Origin: CAZMFZ01 sp964565665
Lineage (GTDB): Bacteria; Bacteroidota; Bacteroidia; Cytophagales; UBA9547
Direction: 5' to 3'
DNA length: 41,898 nt
Assembly (NCBI GenBank): GCA_964565665.1
Contig: CAZMFZ010000015.1
Span: 1 to 41,898, forward strand
The translations under genes and the position numbers were made by a program. Below are positions 1 through 8,902 of the stretch, piece by piece. Every line of letters starts with the position of its first letter. Position 1 is the stretch's first letter. The notes under the pieces are model-generated. The model was not told the origin of the DNA. It worked only from the letters and a program-made list of their open reading frames with translations, and searched no databases.

Positions 1-1
1 C

Positions 2-1831
2 TATACGCTCAAGTTGATGGAGAAAATAGAGCCAATCATGGCCGAAGACAGGTTTAAAAAGTTTCTGAAAAATGAAAATAAGGATATAAGACAGTATTCG
101 CTCATCCGCTTAGAATCTAATAAGGCTTTGAAAGCCATAATTGATTTAAAAACATTGGCAACGGGCGAAAACGACCCTGAAATTAAGGCTTTGGCTCAAA
201 AAGCGGTGAAAGATTTGAATTCGACCGATAGTGTGGAGATAAATCCGAACATGACATACAGTTTGGTAAAATCAAGAAATGTACACGACCGCATTTATGC
301 CGCCAAATTAATTTCTAAGACATCAGATGAAATATATGTACCGCATTTGATGCTGCTTTTGCGTGACCTCGACCCAAAAGTAAGGTTTGCTGCCATGATA
401 GCTGCCGCCCAAATGCAAAGAGCCGAAACATGGCCCGTACTCATTGAATATCTTTCCTCCTACACCTTTTGTAATGTAGCTGCCGCTGCCCTTATCACTT
501 TTGGTGAAAAAGCCCTGCATGTTCTTGAATCGGCATTCTACAAAACCAACCAGTTGCCTACCATTCAAGAAAAAATAGTACAAATATATGGGCGTATACA
601 AGGGGAAACTGTAATTGAACTCCTATGGAATAAGATTGACTTCCCCGATAAAAAAATTGTCAATAATGTATTGCTTTGCCTGAGTAGTTGTGGATTTCGC
701 CCCGAAGGTGATAGAATAATTAGAATAAAACAGCAAATAGAAGCTGAAATTGGAAACTCAGCTTGGAATATAGCCGCTCTCACAGAAATTCCGCAAACAA
801 CTGAGTCTCTTTTGCTCAAGCAAGCATTAGAAGAAGAAATAAACTACAATTTTGAAAATATTTATATGCTGCTTTCACTAATTTATGATGCCCAGGCCAT
901 AAAATTGGTAAAAGACAATATAAAATCTGGTACAGTAGAAGGCCTGGTGTATGCTGTAGAGTTGATTGATGTGTTTATGGCCGAAGAACTGAAGCCCATC
1001 TTTCTACCTTTGATAGAAGATATTTCTCAAGCAGAACGCACCGAACGATTGCAAGGCAGCTTTCCACGCCAAAAACTCGATGACATAGAAGTACTCAAGC
1101 AAATCATAAACAGAGATTATAATCAAGTAAATAAATGGACCAAAGCTTGCGCTATGTATACCTTTGCAAATTTACCAGAAGCTGAAATGTGCGATGACCT
1201 CACAGCCAACTTGTTTAATCCCGACCCATTATTGCGGGAAATGGCTGCTTGGGCAATCATTAAAAAAGACTATTATAGTTATAAAACACATTCTAACAGA
1301 CTCTCCGAAGCCATTAAAAAAGAACTTGACACCCGGTTTGTGAAACAAATATTGGGCGATGAAAGCGATGAAAACAAATCTTTAAACAGAATTGAGAAAA
1401 TATTTTTCCTCAAATCATTGGTGGCTTTTAGAAATGTACCTGGTGTTATATTAGTGGAGTTTGTAGAATTGATTGAGGAGGTGAAAGTGAAAAAAGATAG
1501 TGTGATACTTAATATTGGGGCTACAGGGCAATCGCCATTATATATATTAGTAAAGGGAAAAGCTGTGGTGTGGGAAAAACCAGGCGATATTATGGCCGTG
1601 CTAGGCGAAAGAGATATGATTGGCGAAATGCTCATACTTGATACCGACCACAATCACCATGAAGTAACCGCAGCAGAAGACAGCCTTTTGTTTCGCATTG
1701 ATAAAGATAGATTTATGGAGCAAATCACCGATAATTTTGAAATTGCCAAAGAGCTTATTCAGGTAATTTCAGAGAAATTCAAAGCTAGAGAAGAAATTAT
1801 AATTGAAACCAAAGAAGTATTTCAAAGCTGA
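2..1831 (+). CDS. HEAT-repeat protein with C-terminal cyclic-nucleotide-binding-like domain (5' end outside window)
   Basis: The reading frame is open to the window edge, so the gene very likely starts upstream; the first internal ATG is at position 17. Most of the visible ~605 residues are helical HEAT-like repeats (about residues 15-460). The last ~130 residues look like a cNMP-binding jelly roll, with a GEMLILD segment in the position of the phosphate-binding cassette. The usual Arg of that cassette is not seen: His-rich DTDHNHHEV follows GEMLILD, so nucleotide binding is doubtful. In Bacteroidota, HEAT plus cNMP domains are often the C-terminal half of ~1000-residue proteins with an N-terminal MFS/ADP-ATP-carrier-like membrane region. 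That this is such a protein is inference, because the N-terminus is not visible. The TIR gene starts 15 bp downstream, so cotranscription is likely. Confidence 0.75.
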   Translation, partial: YTLKLMEKIEPIMAEDRFKKFLKNENKDIRQYSLIRLESNKALKAIIDLKTLATGENDPEIKALAQKAVKDLNSTDSVEINPNMTYSLVKSRNVHDRIYAAKLISKTSDEIYVPHLMLLLRDLDPKVRFAAMIAAAQMQRAETWPVLIEYLSSYTFCNVAAAALITFGEKALHVLESAFYKTNQLPTIQEKIVQIYGRIQGETVIELLWNKIDFPDKKIVNNVLLCLSSCGFRPEGDRIIRIKQQIEAEIGNSAWNIAALTEIPQTTESLLLKQALEEEINYNFENIYMLLSLIYDAQAIKLVKDNIKSGTVEGLVYAVELIDVFMAEELKPIFLPLIEDISQAERTERLQGSFPRQKLDDIEVLKQIINRDYNQVNKWTKACAMYTFANLPEAEMCDDLTANLFNPDPLLREMAAWAIIKKDYYSYKTHSNRLSEAIKKELDTRFVKQILGDESDENKSLNRIEKIFFLKSLVAFRNVPGVILVEFVELIEEVKVKKDSVILNIGATGQSPLYILVKGKAVVWEKPGDIMAVLGERDMIGEMLILDTDHNHHEVTAAEDSLLFRIDKDRFMEQITDNFEIAKELIQVISEKFKAREEIIIETKEVFQS

Positions 1832-1846
1832 AAATAATTTACAATA

Positions 1847-3328
1847 ATGAACTTTCCTTTTGATATTTACATCAGCTACTCGGTTAACGACAATAAACAT
1901 GCCGAGCAACGCTTAGGCTGGGTAAGCAATTTTCAAAGATTTTTAGAAACCCTTCTCTTGCAAATATTGGGTGAGAAACCTGTGTTTCTCAATTATGCAA
2001 GTCAAGAAAAGCCGGCTAAATCAGAATTGGCTAAGGTTGGCATATTTATTAGCATTGTATCGCCCGAATATGTGAAAAGCGAATCTTCTATTGAGGAAAT
2101 AGACGACTTTTTCAACATAGCCAACAAAGAAGGAAATCTATTTGTAAATGGTAGAGAAAGAGTTTTCAAAGTGGTAAAGTTTCCTGTTCCAATTGCAGAG
2201 CAACCATCAAAAATATCCAATCTGCTAGAATATGAGTTGTATCAGACCGATATTCAAACAGGCGAATCAAATGAGTTTGTAGATTATTTCAATACAGATG
2301 CGGAGCGAAAATATTGGCTCAAAATAGTAGATTTGGCTTACGATATTGCCGCCATTTTGAAATCGCATCGCAAGCTTGATATTATCCAAACAGATTATTC
2401 GGTCTACAGCGATAAAAATGTGTATTTGGCAGAAACAGGCTACGATTTACAATTGCATCGCGACAGCATTAAAAGAGAATTAACTAGACATGGTTTCAGA
2501 GTATTGCCCGATCATGCCCTGCCAACCAATCTGATTGAACTCGAATTGGCTATCAAAAAAGACATTGAGCGTTCTCGACTTTCAATTCATTTATTAGGTG
2601 AAGGCTATGGAGAATATGCTCCTACAACAGACAAATCGATACTTGACATTCAAAACCGATTGGCTGGTGAGCATAGTCTAATCTCTACCTCAAATGTAAA
2701 TAATAAATTCAGCCGTTTGATTTGGATTTCGCCTGATGCTAAGCTAGAAAGTGAAAAGCAAAAAATGTTTATCGACAACATGCGTAGGGAGTTGGAGGCA
2801 AATGAAGGAGCCGAAATATTGCAATCTCCCATTGAAGATTTCAAAATGGTAGTGCTTGAAGAGTTACTAAATCTAAATTTGGATAAACTCAGAAAGCAAA
2901 AAGCATCAAACGGTAAAATAAAGCACAACAAAAAGAATGTATACCTAATTTATGATAAAATAGATGAGTTTGAGGCTAATAAAATAGTCGATTTTTTGAA
3001 TTATAAAGGGTATGAAGCAATTTTGCCTTCTTTTGAAGGCCAGCTTCTGGAATTAAGGGAAATTCACCTTGATAATTTGAGGCTTTGCGATGCAGCACTC
3101 ATCTACATAAATAAAGTAAATGATTTGTGGGTGCAAATGAAATTTCTCGATTTGCTGAAAGCTCCTGGATTGGGCAGAACAAAGCAAGAATTGTACAAAG
3201 CCATGCTTTTAGGTAAAAATATGAAAGGAAAAGCTGGAAATTTGGAGAAATTTGACGCACCAGTATTGGAAATTAGCGATAACATAGAAAATTCTTTGTC
3301 AGGATTTATTAACGAGTTCAAACCATGA
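1847..3328 (+). CDS. Multi-domain TIR-like protein, partner of the nSTAND1 NTPase
   Basis: The 493-residue protein has three successive alpha/beta units. Residues ~4-110 form a TIR domain: FDIYISYSVND opening, GWVSNF, and ISIVSPEYVKSESSIEEID, where E84 aligns with the catalytic Glu of NAD-cleaving TIRs although the usual W-C before it is S-S. Residues ~205-300 (VYLAETGYDL, GFRVLPDHALP, SRLSIHLLG) form a second TIR/DUF4062-like unit. Residues ~365-445 (NVYLIYDKIDE, GYEAILPSFEG, CDAALIYI) form a third, receiver-like unit. TIR domains in bacterial defence often degrade NAD+ or make cyclic ADP-ribose signals; activity here is not proven. No signal peptide or membrane segment is visible, so it should be cytoplasmic. 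Its stop overlaps the start of the nSTAND gene (ATGA at 3325), implying translational coupling and possibly a 1:1 complex. Confidence 0.85.
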   Translation: MNFPFDIYISYSVNDNKHAEQRLGWVSNFQRFLETLLLQILGEKPVFLNYASQEKPAKSELAKVGIFISIVSPEYVKSESSIEEIDDFFNIANKEGNLFVNGRERVFKVVKFPVPIAEQPSKISNLLEYELYQTDIQTGESNEFVDYFNTDAERKYWLKIVDLAYDIAAILKSHRKLDIIQTDYSVYSDKNVYLAETGYDLQLHRDSIKRELTRHGFRVLPDHALPTNLIELELAIKKDIERSRLSIHLLGEGYGEYAPTTDKSILDIQNRLAGEHSLISTSNVNNKFSRLIWISPDAKLESEKQKMFIDNMRRELEANEGAEILQSPIEDFKMVVLEELLNLNLDKLRKQKASNGKIKHNKKNVYLIYDKIDEFEANKIVDFLNYKGYEAILPSFEGQLLELREIHLDNLRLCDAALIYINKVNDLWVQMKFLDLLKAPGLGRTKQELYKAMLLGKNMKGKAGNLEKFDAPVLEISDNIENSLSGFINEFKP

Positions 3329-6300
3329 CACCAGAAGTAAAAATAAGCCTAGAAACGGCTACCCAAAGAGTTGTTAAAAGATTTAACAACCCTTTCCCCG
3401 GTCTTCGCCCATTTAGCATGGAAGAAAGCCATTTATTTTTTGGCAGAGAGGGGCAGAGTGATGAAGTATTACGCAAAATCTCAGAAAATAAATTTATTGC
3501 CGTTATAGGCTCTTCCGGAAGCGGTAAATCTTCATTTATCTATTGTGGGGTTATACCTATACTTTATGGGGGCTTTCTCACCAACATAGGCACGAATTGG
3601 GATGTAATCGTAACTCGACCAGGTGGCGGACCAATCGACAATTTGGCAGAATCTATCATTAAGAAAGATGCCGGCTACAACAGCCTATCTGCAGAAGAAA
3701 AAACCCTTCATAAAACCATCACTTCTACATTACTAAGAAGTAGCTCACTTGGAATTACAGAAGCCGTAAGCAAATATTCTGAAACAGAAAATACCAATAT
3801 TCTACTAATTGTCGATCAGTTTGAAGAGTTGTTTCGCTTCAAGAAAAATGAAGAAAATGAAGGTAGCAGCGAATCACTTGCCTATGTAAATTTATTGGTG
3901 GAAGCTGTACAAAATACAAATAATCACATATTTGTAGCCGTTACCATGCGGTCTGACTTTATTGGAGAATGTGCCCAATTTCCTCAACTTACCCAATTAA
4001 TTAACCAAAGTAATTACCTGATTCCCCAAATGACGAGGGAACAGAAACGTACAGCTATTTCAGGCCCTGTTTCAGTAGGAGGGGCAAAAATCACCCCACG
4101 TTTATTGCAACAAATATTGAGTGATTTGGGCGACAATCCAGATCAGCTGCCTATTATGGCACATTCACTAATGCGTACATGGGATTATTGGCAGAATAAT
4201 AAAGAAGATAATGAGCCAATGGATTTGCCTCATTATGAGGCCATTGGCACCATGTCAGGTGCCTTGTCGCAACATGCCAATGAAGCTTTTGATGAGTTAA
4301 ACACCAGAGAAAAAGAAATTTGTGCCATACTTTTCAAATGTTTAGCAGAGAAAACGGGCGATACAGACGGTATTCGCAGACCTACACGTGTAAGTGTAAT
4401 CTCTAAAATTGCCAACTGCAGCGATGAGGAAGTAATTAGAATTGTAGATGTGTTCCGTAAGCCAGGCCGCTCCTTAATCACCCCACCTTATGGAGTAAGC
4501 CTCAATGCCAACTCTGTGGTAGATATTTCGCATGAGTCGCTGATGCGAATATGGGTAAGGCTTAAAAATTGGGTAGATGAAGAAGGGCAAGCAGTTGAAA
4601 TGTATTTAAGGCTATCGGATGCAGCAGCCAAATACCAAACTGGAAAAGCCGGTATGTGGCGACCACCCGATTTGCAATTGGCATTGAATTGGCAGGAGAA
4701 AAATATTCCTACATTAGAATGGGCTCAACGTTACAATCCTGCTTTTGAGCGCACAATGGTTTTCCTCGAAACCAGCAAAAAAGCATTCGAAACTGAGCAA
4801 AAAGTAAAAGAGGAAATGCAACGCAAACGCTTAGTGCAAGCCCGTAGAACTGCCGTGTTTTTAGGTGGATTAACGGTGTTGGCTCTCATTGCATTTGTGT
4901 ATTCTTTTATTCAAAAAATTGAAGCTGACGACCAGAAAAAGATTGCTCAAGAAAGGCAAGTAGAGGCCACTAAGCAGTCGAAATTAGCCATTAAAAATGC
5001 TGAAATTGCTGAAGAACAGCGCAAGATTGCTTCCGTAAAGGAGAAAGAAGCGGTAATACAATCTGAAGAAGCAAAGCGTCAGGCTGAACTTGCCAAGATA
5101 GCTGCAGATGAAGCAATATTACAAAAAGGGTTGGCACAGCGAAGTCTGGAATTGGCTAAAAGACAAACCAAACTGGCGGAAGAACAAAAAGCCTTAGCAT
5201 TGCTGAATGAACAAAAGGCTAAAGAATCGCAAACCAGAGCGGAAAGAGCCCAAACAGATGCAAACAGACAACGTTATTTGTCCATCGCTCAGGCAATGGC
5301 TGTAAAATCTTTGCAAATTTTGGATACCAACACCAAAGCATTGGTTGCCCAGCAAGCCTTCAAGTACAATAGAGATTTTCAAGGAAATCCACACAGCCAC
5401 GATGTATATGATGGTTTGTACTATGCAGTCAAATTTTTGTACCACGACTATCACAACAGCTTAAAAGGGCATTCTGATGCAGTACGTGGGGTTGCATTTG
5501 CACCCAATGGTGAATTGTATACAGCAGGAAGCGATGGGAAAGTATTGAAATGGTTTTCCAAGAATGGCGTTTATACCAGTGTACAATACCACAAAAATAG
5601 TTTTATCAATCGAAATATAGTGATAAGCCCTAATGGCAAATGGATGGCTTTGATTGGCGAAGCTCCTTTTATCCAACTGTTCGATTTGGCCGACCCTAAT
5701 GGAAAACCAAAAAAACTGTTTGGCCATAAAGGACAAGTTTGGGCGGCTTCATTTATGCCAGACAATCAAAGTTTGGTCACCGTTGGCTCTGATAGCTCTA
5801 TTTTTATTCGCAATTTGGAAAGTGATAAATATTATTTAGTTGGCAAAACACCTACCAAAGTCAAAACCTTGGCTATTAATCCATTATCTAACAATATCAT
5901 TGGTGGCGATGAAAACGGACATATATATGTATGGGAGCCTAATAAATCGAAAGACCCGACAGTAATCACCAGCAAAAATCTAAGGAAGATTCAAGCAATA
6001 GCAATAAGCTCTGATGGCAAATATTTGGCAGCGGGTGACGATCGTGGATTGGTGAAGATTTGGGATGTGTTCGACAATTTCAAGCTAATCGCTAACTTGA
6101 CGGGACACAGAGCGAGAATAAACGATTTGAGATTTGACCCAAAAAGTGAAGTATTAGCCACAGCAAGTTTTGATGGTAGCGTTAGATTATGGGATTTGGA
6201 TCATTTGAACGAGCAACCCATTACCCTTCGCGATCATAATTCTTGGGTGTGGTCGGTGGCTTTCACTGGCGATGGCAAAAATATTGTGACAGGTTGCGTA

Positions 6301-6474
6301 GATAATCTTATTCGCGTGTACCCTACCAATGCCGAATCGATGGCAGAGAAGATATGTGTAAAGCTAAAACGCAATATGACTCCAGCAGAATGGACAGCTT
6401 TTGTGGCTAAGGATATAATTTATGAAGAAACTTGTGCTGGTCTGCCACAAGGGAGAAATCAAGAACTAGAATAA
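3325..6474 (+). CDS. nSTAND1 NTPase with transmembrane segment, coiled coil and WD40 propeller
   Basis: The 1049-residue STAND-type signalling ATPase starts with the nSTAND1 signature NPFPGLRPFSMEES..FFGRE (about 22-42). Walker A is GSSGSGKSS (62-70) and Walker B is LLIVDQFEELF (about residue 160). The NTPase and winged-helix region extends to ~480. A basic stretch (QRKRLVQARR) precedes a ~20-residue hydrophobic segment, AVFLGGLTVLALIAFVYSFI (about 510-530). A long Lys/Glu/Ala-rich coiled coil (~530-650) and WD40 repeats (about 710-1010; e.g. LKGHSDAVRGVAF, LTGHRARINDLRF, SVRLWDLDH) follow. STAND proteins oligomerise when their repeat domain senses a trigger. A single membrane pass would put the NTPase in the cytoplasm and the coiled coil/WD40 in the periplasm; this topology is inference. 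It overlaps the upstream TIR gene by 4 bp; the next gene begins 30 bp later. Confidence 0.9.
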   Translation: MTPEVKISLETATQRVVKRFNNPFPGLRPFSMEESHLFFGREGQSDEVLRKISENKFIAVIGSSGSGKSSFIYCGVIPILYGGFLTNIGTNWDVIVTRPGGGPIDNLAESIIKKDAGYNSLSAEEKTLHKTITSTLLRSSSLGITEAVSKYSETENTNILLIVDQFEELFRFKKNEENEGSSESLAYVNLLVEAVQNTNNHIFVAVTMRSDFIGECAQFPQLTQLINQSNYLIPQMTREQKRTAISGPVSVGGAKITPRLLQQILSDLGDNPDQLPIMAHSLMRTWDYWQNNKEDNEPMDLPHYEAIGTMSGALSQHANEAFDELNTREKEICAILFKCLAEKTGDTDGIRRPTRVSVISKIANCSDEEVIRIVDVFRKPGRSLITPPYGVSLNANSVVDISHESLMRIWVRLKNWVDEEGQAVEMYLRLSDAAAKYQTGKAGMWRPPDLQLALNWQEKNIPTLEWAQRYNPAFERTMVFLETSKKAFETEQKVKEEMQRKRLVQARRTAVFLGGLTVLALIAFVYSFIQKIEADDQKKIAQERQVEATKQSKLAIKNAEIAEEQRKIASVKEKEAVIQSEEAKRQAELAKIAADEAILQKGLAQRSLELAKRQTKLAEEQKALALLNEQKAKESQTRAERAQTDANRQRYLSIAQAMAVKSLQILDTNTKALVAQQAFKYNRDFQGNPHSHDVYDGLYYAVKFLYHDYHNSLKGHSDAVRGVAFAPNGELYTAGSDGKVLKWFSKNGVYTSVQYHKNSFINRNIVISPNGKWMALIGEAPFIQLFDLADPNGKPKKLFGHKGQVWAASFMPDNQSLVTVGSDSSIFIRNLESDKYYLVGKTPTKVKTLAINPLSNNIIGGDENGHIYVWEPNKSKDPTVITSKNLRKIQAIAISSDGKYLAAGDDRGLVKIWDVFDNFKLIANLTGHRARINDLRFDPKSEVLATASFDGSVRLWDLDHLNEQPITLRDHNSWVWSVAFTGDGKNIVTGCVDNLIRVYPTNAESMAEKICVKLKRNMTPAEWTAFVAKDIIYEETCAGLPQGRNQELE

Positions 6475-6504
6475 TTAATTAATAAAATTTGTATATTTTT
6501 TCCC

Positions 6505-7620
6505 ATGATAAATTATACTGTTAAGCAAACGCTCAGATTTTTACTTTTGCCCTTTGTTTTGCTCTTTTGGTGGAATGGCTATAGCCAAGAAAGTGAATTA
6601 TCTACTATTACTTCAGAAATAGTAGATCCTCTGAGTATCAAATCATCTTGCAGCCAAAAGCTAAAAGAAATTCAAAAAAATTATGAATTGGGTCTTTTGG
6701 AAGGAATTCCCAACGCATTGCAACCTTGTATTAGTAATGGCTTTACCAGGATAGAAAGGCAGCAAGCCTATAGACTTATGATATTAACCTATCTTTTTCT
6801 TGATGAAATAGAAAAGGCAAATGAATATATGAATATCTTGTTGACCTCCGAGCCTGATTACGTACCCAATGCCTCGCTAGATCCCATTGAATATATTCGT
6901 TTGTTTAACTCTTTTAGAGTTCAACCTTTTATTTCGTTTGGAGTACTAGCAGGCTTAAATCAAACCAACCCCAGACTTGTTAATAATTTTGGAGTTGGCA
7001 ATACAAAAGCCTTTCCTACTACATATCAAGAAGGGGTGAATTTTAATATTGGTGTTTCCATTGATTTCTTGCTTTATCGACAGCTTTTTTTAACTACAGA
7101 TGGCTTTCTGATGTTGAGAAATTATATCTCTACCTCACAAATTTTACAAAATTCTAAGACAACCTCCACAGAAACTTATACGAGTTTAAGTATCCCTATA
7201 AGTTTGAAGTACATGGTAGGGGGTCGAAAATTAAAAGTATTTATTAGGGCAGGGGCAGCTATTGATTTGATGCTTACGGCTCAGTCGCAAATGATTAGAA
7301 AAAATACAGTTACAGATCAAAATGACTTTGCCGGACCAAATGTTAACCTAATTTTCCAACGCAATATCATCAATTTGGCTGCATTTGCAGGTGCAGGCAT
7401 TACTTATAAATTAGGCTATGGCTACCTTACACTTGATGGAAGGTATTATTATGGCCTCAGCAATATAGCGAAAGATTCAGAGCGATATGTAAATACTACC
7501 ACTCAAATTACCAATTATGGGTATTTAGATAATGATTTGAGTTGGAATAATATCCAACTTAATGTAGGGTATATGTATTCATTATTCAAGGTAAAAAAAG
7601 TAAAGTCTAAAATTCAATAG
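6505..7620 (+). CDS. Outer-membrane beta-barrel protein (PorT-like) with short helical N-terminal domain
   Basis: The 371-residue protein has an N-terminal hydrophobic export signal (about residues 8-27, ending near NGYSQES). A short helical region with two cysteines (SCSQKLKEI.., LQPCISNG; ~48-75) and a TPR-like RLMILTYLFLDEIEKANEYM stretch follows. From about residue 145 it has alternating beta segments with Gly and aromatic residues (FISFGVLAGLNQ, FRVQPF, LKYMVGGRKLKVFIRAGAA, AFAGAGITYKLGYGYLTL, NIQLNVGYMYSLF). This is typical of the PorT/outer-membrane beta-barrel family of Bacteroidota. The ligand or partner is unknown. It lies 30 bp after the nSTAND gene and 11 bp before a lipoprotein gene, so it is probably part of the same transcript. 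An outer-membrane product so close to STAND/TIR genes is noteworthy. Confidence 0.8.
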   Translation: MINYTVKQTLRFLLLPFVLLFWWNGYSQESELSTITSEIVDPLSIKSSCSQKLKEIQKNYELGLLEGIPNALQPCISNGFTRIERQQAYRLMILTYLFLDEIEKANEYMNILLTSEPDYVPNASLDPIEYIRLFNSFRVQPFISFGVLAGLNQTNPRLVNNFGVGNTKAFPTTYQEGVNFNIGVSIDFLLYRQLFLTTDGFLMLRNYISTSQILQNSKTTSTETYTSLSIPISLKYMVGGRKLKVFIRAGAAIDLMLTAQSQMIRKNTVTDQNDFAGPNVNLIFQRNIINLAAFAGAGITYKLGYGYLTLDGRYYYGLSNIAKDSERYVNTTTQITNYGYLDNDLSWNNIQLNVGYMYSLFKVKKVKSKIQ

Positions 7621-7631
7621 ATTAGGAGATT

Positions 7632-8828
7632 ATGAAGATATATAAGCATTGTTTTTGCTTTGTTGCAATGTGTTTTGCCATTTGGTCTTGTAAAGACTTT
7701 AAGATAAAACCTGATTTTAAAAAGGGTTTTATTAAATATTATGGAGGTTCGTTGCTTGATAAAGTGGCAGAGGTGCAAGTAACTAGCGATGGCGGCTACG
7801 TAATTGTAGGAACTACTGGACTTTCATCCAATGGAAGTAGCGATTTATTTGTAGTGAAAACCGATATGGAAGGTAATCCCATTTGGGAAAAAAGATATGG
7901 TGGGTTTGGGGCAGATTCCGGCAGCTCTATTAAACAAACGGCAGACAATGGCTATATTGTTTTGGGTACTTCTGAGATAGATTCTTCAAAAACTGCCATG
8001 TATTTAATACGACTCAATGCCGATGGCGATACACTATGGACAAAGAAAATAGGAACCAATACTACAGGTAGTGAAGTACAAATTGCCTCGCAAGGAGGCT
8101 TCTATATGATTGGCAATGTAAATTTAATAGGCCTAACTAAGATATTTTTTTACAAAACTGATATTAATGGCAACAAAACATTGCAGACCGATAGTTATGG
8201 CTACAGTGAAAATAACACTAGCGGTACAGCAGTAGTAGAAGAGTCAGATTCTATCTTTACCTGGATAGGAAATACACCTTTTTCTCCTATTCTGGCTAGA
8301 AATAGACCAGGGGGTACTGGTAACATATTTGCTTATTTGAAAGACCAAAGTTTTATTAACCAGCCTTCTATTATTAACTATAGCGACTTGAAAAAGACGA
8401 GTGATAATGGTTACGTACTTACAGGCTCAAGTATAAAAGACAATGTTTCCAAAGCAATTGCAATTAAGTTTACAAGTGAGCTTAAGGAATCACCCACTGT
8501 GAGTTGGTATACAGTGTTTGGAGGCACTTCGAATGAAAGTTCAAATGCTATAGCCCAAACCGAAGATGGTGGATACGTAATATGTGGATATACACAAAGT
8601 TTCGGGGAAGGTGGCAAAGATATTTATCTTTTGAAAACAGACAACGAAGGCAATGAGCAATGGTACAAAACCTTTGGAGGGAGTGCTGATGATGAGGGCA
8701 TAAGTGTAAAACAAACCAAAGACAAAGGCTATATCATTGCGGCAAACCTGACACTCATTACCACGCCAACTAACAATACCGTACTCTGCCTAATAAAAAC
8801 GGATGCCGAAGGAAACATAACAAATTAA
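7632..8828 (+). CDS. Predicted lipoprotein with propeller-type repeats
   Basis: The 398-residue protein begins with a short hydrophobic signal and a Cys at residue 20 (FAIWSCKD), a plausible Bacteroidota lipobox. The body is a string of ~50-residue repeats. Each has a YGG start, a DGGYVIVGTT-like strand, a DLFVVKTDMEGN-like strand and a W..K.YGG end. Examples are GGYVIVGTTGLSSNG with KTDMEGNPIWEKRYGG, and GGYVICGYTQSFGEGG with KTDNEGNEQWYKTFGG. Such repeats form beta-propellers in secreted and surface proteins. No catalytic motif is visible; a role in ligand or polymer binding at the cell surface is a guess. It starts 11 bp after the barrel gene and ends 74 bp before the large T9SS protein gene, on the same strand. 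Confidence 0.75.
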   Translation: MKIYKHCFCFVAMCFAIWSCKDFKIKPDFKKGFIKYYGGSLLDKVAEVQVTSDGGYVIVGTTGLSSNGSSDLFVVKTDMEGNPIWEKRYGGFGADSGSSIKQTADNGYIVLGTSEIDSSKTAMYLIRLNADGDTLWTKKIGTNTTGSEVQIASQGGFYMIGNVNLIGLTKIFFYKTDINGNKTLQTDSYGYSENNTSGTAVVEESDSIFTWIGNTPFSPILARNRPGGTGNIFAYLKDQSFINQPSIINYSDLKKTSDNGYVLTGSSIKDNVSKAIAIKFTSELKESPTVSWYTVFGGTSNESSNAIAQTEDGGYVICGYTQSFGEGGKDIYLLKTDNEGNEQWYKTFGGSADDEGISVKQTKDKGYIIAANLTLITTPTNNTVLCLIKTDAEGNITN

Positions 8829-8902
8829 TATACAAATTAAAAAAAAGGAGCTTTTCGGCTGCTTGAACCAATAAACGCATTAGATCAATATCCTATACCA
8901 AG

